Assembly (NCBI GenBank): GCA_964483105.1
Contig: CAYZZU010000064.1
Span: 1 to 5,862 of the forward strand
From: CAYZZU01 sp964483105
GTDB lineage: Bacteria > CG2-30-53-67
Reading direction: 5' to 3'
DNA length: 5,862 bases
Shown: piece by piece, positions 1 through 4,537 of the stretch
Layout of the letters: every line of letters begins with the position of its first letter
Position numbering within the stretch: position 1 is the first letter of the stretch
Made by a program: the position numbers and the translations under genes
Notes under the pieces: generated by a model
What the model was told of the DNA's origin: nothing
Database searches by the model: none
Seen by the model: only the letters and a program-made list of their open reading frames with translations

Positions 1-26
1 TTAGGGGAAGTCCTGTAAAAATCTTC

Positions 27-55
27 TTGCAATCTATTTGCCATTCTGTTATATG
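27..55 (+). promoter_or_regulatory. Possible sigma70-type promoter for the small HTH gene
   Basis: TTGCAA (27-32) and TATATG (50-55) are separated by 17 bases. Each hexamer matches the sigma70 consensus at four of six positions. The region is AT-rich and lies 35 bases upstream of the start codon at 90. This is a weak match and the only promoter-like site visible in the first 89 bases, so transcription could also enter from upstream of the window. Confidence 0.35.
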
Positions 56-89
56 AGCTAAACTTTGGTGAATAAACGGAGACAGACTC

Positions 90-278
90 ATGTTATCAGC
101 CGATCAGCGGGAAAAACTGGAAGACTCCATCCGGAACCGTTTAGCGGATGGTCGTCTCCCCTGTAGTAAGGCCTTTGAAATCGCAAAAACCTTGGGGATC
201 CCCGTCCGAACCGTGGGGGATACCTGCAACCGGCTGGGCATCCGGATCAACCGGTGCCAGTTGGGCTGCTTCGATTGA
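90..278 (+). CDS. Small Cys-containing helix-turn-helix protein
   Basis: This is a 62-residue protein of unknown function with a predicted helix-turn-helix. Residues 25-36 form a first helix (CSKAFEIAKTLG) and residues 38-50 a likely recognition helix after the turn at GIP. An N-terminal helix (residues 4-19) precedes them. Four cysteines lie at 25, 46, 56 and 60, and the tail ends CQLGCF. I recall similar small proteins with this ending in anaerobic bacteria, but know no assigned role. DNA binding is inferred from the fold; cysteine-based metal or redox sensing is speculation. The start is supported by GGAG (78-81), eight bases before the ATG. It lies 90 bases upstream of the NifU-domain gene on the same strand. 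That gene seems to have its own promoter, so the two need not form an operon. Confidence 0.75.
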   Translation: MLSADQREKLEDSIRNRLADGRLPCSKAFEIAKTLGIPVRTVGDTCNRLGIRINRCQLGCFD

Positions 279-293
279 GTCGAGAATTATCGC

Positions 294-322
294 TTGACAA
301 ATCAGGAATAATCAAATATTTT
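294..322 (+). promoter_or_regulatory. Probable promoter of the NifU-domain gene
   Basis: A perfect -35 hexamer TTGACA (294-299) is followed after 17 bases by TATTTT (317-322), which matches the -10 consensus at four of six positions. TATAGT (326-331) is a better -10 hexamer, but its spacing from this -35 is too long (26 bases). The site is in the AT-rich gap between the HTH gene and the NifU-domain gene, about 45 bases before the start codon. Confidence 0.5.
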
Positions 323-368
323 TAGTATAGTTTGCTGAGGGCGATTCATTGAAACAAGGAGATTTTTG

Positions 369-587
369 ATGCGTGAAAGAGTTGAAAAGGCGCTGGATAA
401 GATTCGTCCCGCTCTTCAACGAGACGGAGGGAATGTGGAGCTCGTTGATGTGGTGGACGGTGTTGTAAAGGTCCGTCTGACCGGTGCATGCGGTGGATGT
501 CCCATGTCGCAGATGACTTTACGAAACGGCATCGAGCACACCTTAAAAAAAGAAATACCGGAAATTGTCGGAGTGGAATCTCTCTGA
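369..587 (+). CDS. NifU-like C-terminal domain Fe-S scaffold protein
   Basis: This 72-residue stand-alone NifU C-terminal domain (PF01106 type) is a cytoplasmic protein that assembles or carries a [4Fe-4S] cluster for transfer to apoproteins. It shows the family pattern: an N-terminal helix (VEKALDKIRPALQRDGGNVEL), a short beta region with VKVRLTGACGGCPMS, and the cluster-binding CxxC at Cys41 and Cys44, followed by the helix SQMTLRNGIEHTL. The length fits the single-domain versions (about 70-75 residues) and there is no IscU-like N-terminal domain. The ATG at 369 is chosen over an adjacent TTG at 366, because AAGGAG (356-361) is seven bases before the ATG and too close to the TTG. It lies upstream of a ferredoxin gene on the same strand, 172 bases away, and could supply clusters to it and to the other Fe-S proteins here; that link is inference. 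Confidence 0.93.
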   Translation: MRERVEKALDKIRPALQRDGGNVELVDVVDGVVKVRLTGACGGCPMSQMTLRNGIEHTLKKEIPEIVGVESL

Positions 588-674
588 GGCTGGATTACAT
601 CCGGGGGCTGACCAGGTATTCAAGCGACCCGGTACAGAGAGGTGAGTATTTTTATTTTGATGTCAGTCAATGGG

Positions 675-728
675 ATCAATTCCGCCTCCGGAAGGAGATA
701 TACTACCCGATGTGGGAGCGGAATTGAT
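675..728 (+). promoter_or_regulatory. Long inverted repeat in the ferredoxin leader
   Basis: ATCAATTCCGC (675-685) and GCGGAATTGAT (718-728) are perfect 11-base inverted complements. After one unpaired C (686) the pairing continues with TCC (687-689) against GGA (715-717), giving about 14 pairs. The loop (690-714) holds a strong ribosome-binding-like GAAGGAG (691-697). An ATG at 710 opens a five-codon frame (MWERN) whose TGA (725-727) lies in the right arm. There is no T-run after it, so it is not a standard terminator. The right arm ends 31 bases before the ferredoxin start codon. It could be an RNA control structure, a processing site or a protein-binding operator. The rest of the 588-759 gap shows no convincing gene. 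Confidence 0.5.
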
Positions 729-759
729 GATGATTCTCACTGGAAAGGGGTGAAAAAAG

Positions 760-927
760 ATGGCGCATAAGATTACCGAAGAATGTGTAGCATGCGGATC
801 CTGTCTTCCCGAATGTCCCGAAGAAGCAATCTCGGAGGGGGATATTTATGTCATTGATCCGGGGAAATGCTCAGACTGCGGAACCTGTGCCGAGGTCTGC
901 CCGACCGAGGCAATCGAAGCAGAGTAG
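760..927 (+). CDS. 2[4Fe-4S] ferredoxin, clostridial type
   Basis: This 55-residue low-potential electron carrier of the cytoplasm has two classic cluster motifs. Cys9, 12, 15 and 19 (CVACGSCLPECP) form the first CxxCxxCxxxCP. Cys37, 40, 43 and 47 (CSDCGTCAEVCP) form the second. All eight ligands are present, and both motifs are followed by the usual EAI. The spacing is compact, with no insert between or after the motifs, and the length is typical of bacterial ferredoxins of this class. It is strongly acidic, as expected. The start is firm: a stop codon (TGA, 751-753) sits in frame just upstream, and AAAGGGG (744-750) provides a ribosome-binding site nine bases before the ATG. No clear promoter is seen in the preceding gap, so it may be transcribed from the NifU-domain gene. 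Its redox partner cannot be told from the window. Confidence 0.95.
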   Translation: MAHKITEECVACGSCLPECPEEAISEGDIYVIDPGKCSDCGTCAEVCPTEAIEAE

Positions 928-934
928 CTTTTAC

Positions 935-961
935 ACCCCCCCGGTCCGCGCCGGGGGGGGT
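935..961. terminator. GC-rich hairpin between convergent genes
   Basis: CCCCCCCGG (936-944) pairs fully with CCGGGGGGG (951-959) around a six-base loop, TCCGCG. The run of seven C and eight G makes a very stable stem. An outer A-T pair (935 and 961) would need one bulged G. It begins seven bases after the ferredoxin stop and ends one base before the complement of the yjbQ stop codon. No T-tract follows on either strand, so it is not a canonical intrinsic terminator. Its place between converging genes suggests a shared transcription end or 3' stabiliser. Confidence 0.55.
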
Positions 962-962
962 A

Positions 963-1361
963 TCAGTCTCCTAAAACCTTTACATAACATTGCCGTTTTC
1001 TTGGCCCGTCAAATTCACAGAAAAAAATGGACTGCCACGTTCCAAGAATGAGGTGACCATTCTCAATGATCACCATTTCCGAAGATCCGGTCAAGCTGGT
1101 TTTGATGTGGGAGTCGGAGTTCCCCTCAAGATGCCGGAAGACGCTCTTCTGAGGAACCAGTGTCGACAAATGTTCCAGAAGATCGCGACTCACGTCCGGA
1201 TCGGCATTTTCATTAATGGTAACCGAAGCCGTAGTATGGGGAACAAAGAGCACACAGATCCCATCCCGAATCCCCCTGCGTTCCAAAATTTCCTGGACCC
1301 GCTCCGTGATATCAATCATTTCAGTCCTGGTGTGAGTTTGAATCGGCAGGAGTTCCTTCAT
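963..1361 (-). CDS. yjbQ: UPF0047/YjbQ family protein
   Basis: This is a 132-residue member of the UPF0047 (YjbQ) family of small single-domain cytoplasmic proteins. The E. coli member has been linked to weak thiamine-phosphate synthase activity, but the true cellular role is unsettled. The family signatures are all present: PHTTASVTINENADPDV (41-57), RHLEGNSDSHIK (76-87) and GTWQSIFFCEFDGPR (107-121). They include the conserved His42, His77 and His85 that likely form the active or metal site. I chose the ATG at 1361 because a GGGAG lies about six bases upstream and the protein then begins like its relatives (MKELLPIQTH). An in-frame ATG at 1376 would add five residues and also has a GAGG upstream. 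It converges on the ferredoxin gene and diverges from resB, so it is a single-gene transcript. No functional tie to its neighbours is visible. Confidence 0.93.
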   Translation of the reverse strand: MKELLPIQTHTRTEMIDITERVQEILERRGIRDGICVLFVPHTTASVTINENADPDVSRDLLEHLSTLVPQKSVFRHLEGNSDSHIKTSLTGSSEMVIIENGHLILGTWQSIFFCEFDGPRKRQCYVKVLGD

Positions 1362-1403
1362 GCCTTCTCCCTCCATGCTCTATCCTCTATCTTCATCTTT
1401 CGG

Positions 1404-1432
1404 ATTATAGCACACTCCTCCTTCGGTTTCCA
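1404..1432 (-). promoter_or_regulatory. Extended -10 promoter of yjbQ
   Basis: Read on the - strand, TATAAT (1409-1404) is a perfect -10 hexamer preceded by TGC, giving the extended -10 form TGnTATAAT. Seventeen bases upstream is TGGAAA (1432-1427), four of six matches to the -35 consensus. It lies about 28 bases before the 1376 ATG and about 43 before the preferred 1361 ATG. Confidence 0.7.
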
Positions 1433-1453
1433 GAAGTCACAGGCTAAAATTGT

Positions 1454-1482
1454 TTGACATGTATCCTCCGGAAATATATAAT
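1454..1482 (+). promoter_or_regulatory. Consensus sigma70 promoter of the resB-ccsA operon
   Basis: TTGACA (1454-1459) and TATAAT (1477-1482) are both exact consensus and separated by the optimal 17 bases. Transcription should begin near 1489, leaving a 5' leader of about 35 bases before resB. The -35 hexamers of this promoter and the divergent yjbQ promoter are 21 bases apart, so a regulator bound between them could affect both. I see no recognisable operator. Confidence 0.85.
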
Positions 1483-1523
1483 GAATTTCGAATGTTTAAT
1501 GTTCTTTTCAGGTAGGAGGCACT

Positions 1524-3149
1524 TTGAAAACAAGAGACAAGAACAATCCGGGCACCACGGGAAAGAGGCGGGTGGGGGGGAGAGGCTTCTTCTCGAGCAT
1601 TTATTACGCACTCAATTCAATCAAACTCGCCGTTTTCCTCTTTATCATTCTGGGACTCGTATCCATCATCGGCACCATCATCGAACAGGGAGGTGATCCG
1701 GCCGAATACGCGAAAAGATACAGTGAAGGCACCATACGTATCTTCAAGGCACTGGGCCTCTTCGATATGTATCACAGCGCCTGGTTCTTCACCCTGCTGA
1801 TCCTTCTCATTTTAAATTTGATCGTATGCACGATCGAGCGACTTCCCAAAGTCTGGCGTTTCGCTCACCGGATCAAACCAATCCTGGATGAAGGCGATGA
1901 GAAGAGGTATCCTTTTTATGAAACCCTCGATGTTCCGGCAGGAGCGGAACGTGTTGAGCGGGAACTGAAACGTCTCACCAAAATTCCTTTCTGGATTCTC
2001 CTGTTGGATATAGCCGCTCTCTTCCTCGCTGCCTTTTTCATCCATACCTACCAATTAAATTTCATGGAGATCCTTTCTTTCATCATCTGTCCCCTTCTCT
2101 ACGTTCTTCTGTTGAATCTCAGGGGAAAGGTGGTTAGAACTGAAAAGAACGGAGTCACCCACCTTTTCGTCAACCAGTGGTTGCTCAGTCGCTTTGGAGT
2201 CTATGTGACTCATGTCAGTATCCTCCTGATTTTTCTCGGGGCCATGATTGGAAACCTCTTCGGTTTCAAGGGATACATGGCCATAGGCGAAGGGCAGACG
2301 ATCAACCGGATGTTCGTTCGCCAGGACAAATGGATCGACACAATCGCTACCGCCATGGCAAAGATGTTTTCCTCCAACAGCAGGGACCAATCCGATCACG
2401 AGAGGCATCAACAATTCAAGACACTTCCTTTCGCCATCCGCTGCGATGATTTTTCAATCAGCTACTATCCGAATTCAGGCCGTCCCAAGGACTACACCAG
2501 CGACCTCGTCGTGGTCCGCAACGGACAGGATAGTCTGAGAAAAACCATTCAGGTCAACGATCCGCTGGTGGTGGACAAGATCTATTTTTATCAATCCAAC
2601 TATGGTAAGACCGGTCAACCCGGCAAAGTGGTCCTCCAGGTTGAAGCCCCGGGGCAACCACCGAAAGAATATCGCGCACCGGTCAACGGTTCCTTCCGGA
2701 TTGACGGAACCGACACCGAGATCAAGATTATCAGTTTTGTACCCGATTTCACGGTTTCAGACGGCCGGATTATCCCCCGCTCCGAGGAAATGATCAATCC
2801 GGCCGTATATATTCTGGCCAAAAACAAGGGCAAAGAACTCTTCAGCGGATGGATCTTTGCGAACTATCCACAATACAGCGTGAAGACCGGCAATTACCAT
2901 TTCAAATTCAAGGACTATTGGGGTTGGCAATACACGGGGCTCCAGGTCGCCTATGACCCCGGTGTGGATGTAGTCTGGCTGGGTTGCAGCCTTATGGTGA
3001 TCGGGCTTTTGATCTCTTTTTTCCATTCACATCGGAGAATCTGGGCACGCGTTCAGGAAAAGAAAGTGGTTCTCGCCGGCACCGCGCACAAAAATCGTAC
3101 GGCTTTTGAGACGCAAATGAATCAGCTTGTCAAATTGCTGAAGGAGTAA
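1524..3149 (+). CDS. resB: System II cytochrome c biogenesis protein ResB
   Basis: ResB (also Ccs1/CcsB; PF05140) works with CcsA to carry heme across the inner membrane and attach it to apocytochromes c on the outside. The 541 residues show TM1 (34-53), TM2 (85-104), two extra hydrophobic segments (about 154-174 and 179-198), a TM with the conserved VTHVSILLIFLGA (His230, likely heme-facing), a large extracytoplasmic domain (about 245-482) and a final TM (483-500). Family motifs include GFKGYMAIGEGQ, VNDPL and FYQSNYG. ResB relatives I recall run straight from the loop after TM2 to the VTH helix, so the extra pair is unusual. The start is a TTG with AGGAGG (1514-1519) four bases before it. 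The next in-frame Met is residue 82, after TM1, so the TTG is needed, though a GTG at residue 17 is possible. It is followed 12 bases later by ccsA. Confidence 0.95.
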   Translation: MKTRDKNNPGTTGKRRVGGRGFFSSIYYALNSIKLAVFLFIILGLVSIIGTIIEQGGDPAEYAKRYSEGTIRIFKALGLFDMYHSAWFFTLLILLILNLIVCTIERLPKVWRFAHRIKPILDEGDEKRYPFYETLDVPAGAERVERELKRLTKIPFWILLLDIAALFLAAFFIHTYQLNFMEILSFIICPLLYVLLLNLRGKVVRTEKNGVTHLFVNQWLLSRFGVYVTHVSILLIFLGAMIGNLFGFKGYMAIGEGQTINRMFVRQDKWIDTIATAMAKMFSSNSRDQSDHERHQQFKTLPFAIRCDDFSISYYPNSGRPKDYTSDLVVVRNGQDSLRKTIQVNDPLVVDKIYFYQSNYGKTGQPGKVVLQVEAPGQPPKEYRAPVNGSFRIDGTDTEIKIISFVPDFTVSDGRIIPRSEEMINPAVYILAKNKGKELFSGWIFANYPQYSVKTGNYHFKFKDYWGWQYTGLQVAYDPGVDVVWLGCSLMVIGLLISFFHSHRRIWARVQEKKVVLAGTAHKNRTAFETQMNQLVKLLKE

Positions 3150-3161
3150 AGGAGGCAGCAG

Positions 3162-4445
3162 ATGGGACTGTTCAGGATTAGCGAGACGATGTTCAATGTG
3201 GGAGGGATCGCCTTCCTGACTGCAACAGCGTTTTACGTAATCTTTCTTGCGGTAAGGAAAAGAACAATCGGAAATGTCGCATCCACGGCTTCCGTCATCG
3301 GCGTCCTGGCCATGACCCTGGGGTTGATCCTCCGGTGGGTGGTCGCAGGGCTGTCTCATCCCCCTTTCACCAATCTCTATGAAATCCTCCTGTTTTTCGC
3401 CTGGGCCATTGCCCTGGTATATATCGTGATCGAATTCAAATACAAAATCAAGATCGCCGGTGCCTTTGTGATCCCCATATCCCTGATCGCCATGGGAATC
3501 GCTTCACTCTCACCGAACAAGGAGATTGAGCCCCTGGTTCCTGCCCTGCAGAGCGCCTGGCTGCATTTTCATGTGGCGGTCTCTTCCATCGCCTATGGAG
3601 CCTTTGTCGTGGCCTTCGGGTTCAGCGTTCTTTACCTGTTGAAGGATAAGGTACGAATGGACGTCTTCGGGATTTGCGTCGCGATCATAGGTGGCTTCTC
3701 CATGAGCGTGAGCAAAATGTCGGTTCTGACCGAAGGGATCTTCCGGATGCAGAAAATGGTTGAACAAAACGGAAACCTCTATCCGGCTTATATCCCCGGA
3801 ACCCGGACTCCGGCGGAAGTCATCATCCCGGACGTAGGAAAACTGTTCCTGATCCTCTTCGGGCTCTACCTTCTGACCCTGATTCTATACATTGCCTCCG
3901 TCTCGTTAAAACAACGGCCTCTCTCCCGGTATGCCCTCTGGTCCCTGATTCTGACCTTCATCGTGCAGAATGTCTCCCTTTTGCTCCTATTACAGAAGAT
4001 CCAGGCCATGCCCGAGGTCACTCTTCAGTCGAATCCCTATGAATTGACCATGCTCTTCATCTCCTGGGGAGCCACCCTGATCTATCTCATCGTACACTTC
4101 AATTATGATCGAATCCTGGAGGCGCTGCCCGATAAAAAAATATTGGACAACCTCTCTTACAAGACTATTATGGCCGCCTTTCCCTTGATGAGTTTGGTCA
4201 TCATAACCGGAGCCATTTGGGCCAACTACGCTTGGGGGACCTACTGGTCCTGGGACCCGAAGGAAACATGGTCCCTGATCACCTGGATCGTCTATGCCCT
4301 CTATCTTCATGCCCGAATCACCATCGGCTGGCATGGAAGACGCACGGCGTACATCTCCATCATCGGTTTCGTAGTGGTCCTGTTCACCTTCCTCGGGGTG
4401 AATATTGTACTCTCCGGATTGCACAGCTACGCTTCCAACATGTGA
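3162..4445 (+). CDS. ccsA: System II cytochrome c synthetase subunit CcsA, enlarged
   Basis: CcsA (also called ResC, or CcsB in TIGR03144) is the multi-helix heme-handling subunit of the System II synthetase. The periplasm-facing tryptophan-rich WWD motif is clear at residues 353-369 (WANYAWGTYWSWDPKET), followed by the TM containing LHAR and the C-terminal GVNIVLSGLHSYA with conserved His421. The N-terminal part has the family LRW...HPPFTNLYE motif (58-74) and WLHFHV (His135, His137). At 427 residues it is well above the usual 280-330 or so. Residues about 163-320 sit between the normal TM after WLHFHV and the normal LDNLSYKTIMAAFP. They contain at least three extra hydrophobic segments (about 226-247, 257-279, 294-313) resembling the protein's own N-terminal helices. 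The start is firm: AAAGGAGG (3148-3155) lies six bases before the ATG. It is co-transcribed with resB and ends at an intrinsic terminator. Confidence 0.96.
   Translation: MGLFRISETMFNVGGIAFLTATAFYVIFLAVRKRTIGNVASTASVIGVLAMTLGLILRWVVAGLSHPPFTNLYEILLFFAWAIALVYIVIEFKYKIKIAGAFVIPISLIAMGIASLSPNKEIEPLVPALQSAWLHFHVAVSSIAYGAFVVAFGFSVLYLLKDKVRMDVFGICVAIIGGFSMSVSKMSVLTEGIFRMQKMVEQNGNLYPAYIPGTRTPAEVIIPDVGKLFLILFGLYLLTLILYIASVSLKQRPLSRYALWSLILTFIVQNVSLLLLLQKIQAMPEVTLQSNPYELTMLFISWGATLIYLIVHFNYDRILEALPDKKILDNLSYKTIMAAFPLMSLVIITGAIWANYAWGTYWSWDPKETWSLITWIVYALYLHARITIGWHGRRTAYISIIGFVVVLFTFLGVNIVLSGLHSYASNM
3198..3443 (+). repeat. CcsA internal protein repeat, copy A (N-terminal TM1-3)
   Basis: CcsA residues 13-94 cover the first three membrane helices and the motif NLYE. 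They align by eye with residues 232-315 of the same protein. In the best part, N71-Y94 against N291-Y315, one gap leaves nine identities (N, Y, E, F, W, L, Y, F, Y) in 24 positions, and most other pairs are hydrophobic swaps. The similarity is seen in the protein only; the DNA has diverged. Confidence 0.5.
3855..4106 (+). repeat. CcsA internal protein repeat, copy B (inside the insert)
   Basis: CcsA residues 232-315 form the second copy of a three-helix unit. The NPYE motif (291-294) matches NLYE (71-74) of copy A, and the helix after it ends in HFNY where copy A has EFKY. The distance from the start of the unit to the xYE motif is 63 residues here and 62 in copy A. The PP/T residues just before the motif and the LRW of copy A are not kept, so the copy may have lost the original function. 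Confidence 0.5.
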
Positions 4446-4483
4446 GGCAGTTGGAAAGAACCTGTTTCTACGATAGAGTGACT

Positions 4484-4518
4484 GGCACAGACCTCGTTGG
4501 GGGTCTGTGCCTTTTTTT
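4484..4518 (+). terminator. Intrinsic terminator of the resB-ccsA operon
   Basis: GGCACAGACC (4484-4493) pairs perfectly over ten bases with GGTCTGTGCC (4502-4511). The eight-base loop is TCGTTGGG, and seven T follow directly (4512-4518). This is a textbook Rho-independent terminator, 38 bases after the ccsA stop. It is only 20 bases before the start of the next gene. Confidence 0.93.
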
Positions 4519-4537
4519 CTGGACTGAGTGAGCTGTC

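Noticed and set aside
601..632. CCGGG / CCCGG inverted repeat after the NifU-domain gene as a terminator
   Set aside because: The stem is only five pairs with a loop of 22 bases and no T-run follows directly.
691..703. GAAGGAGATATAC resembles the phage T7 gene 10 ribosome site used in expression vectors
   Set aside because: The resemblance is short, the surrounding bases are not vector sequence, and the following ATG spacing differs. It is treated as a chance match to a strong Shine-Dalgarno.
488..727. 79-codon open frame overlapping the end of the NifU-domain gene
   Set aside because: It overlaps the NifU domain by 100 bases in another frame, has no ribosome site at its ATG, and the product has no recognisable pattern. 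Only its last five codons (MWERN) are of interest, as part of the hairpin.
642..770. 42-codon frame from GTG (642) running into the ferredoxin gene
   Set aside because: The composition is not protein-like, it overlaps the ferredoxin start and no family resemblance is seen.
990..1457. 155-codon open frame on the + strand over yjbQ
   Set aside because: It is the antisense shadow of yjbQ, whose family motifs are unmistakable on the - strand.
3990..4424. 144-codon open frame on the - strand inside ccsA
   Set aside because: It is an antisense shadow of the conserved WWD region of ccsA; the product is low in hydrophobic pattern and has no recognisable domain.
4451..4479. TTGGAA-N17-TAGAGT as a promoter for the GlcF-like gene
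   Set aside because: Both hexamers match at only four of six positions, and transcripts from it would have to pass the strong terminator at 4484-4518. It is kept only as a possibility in a finding.
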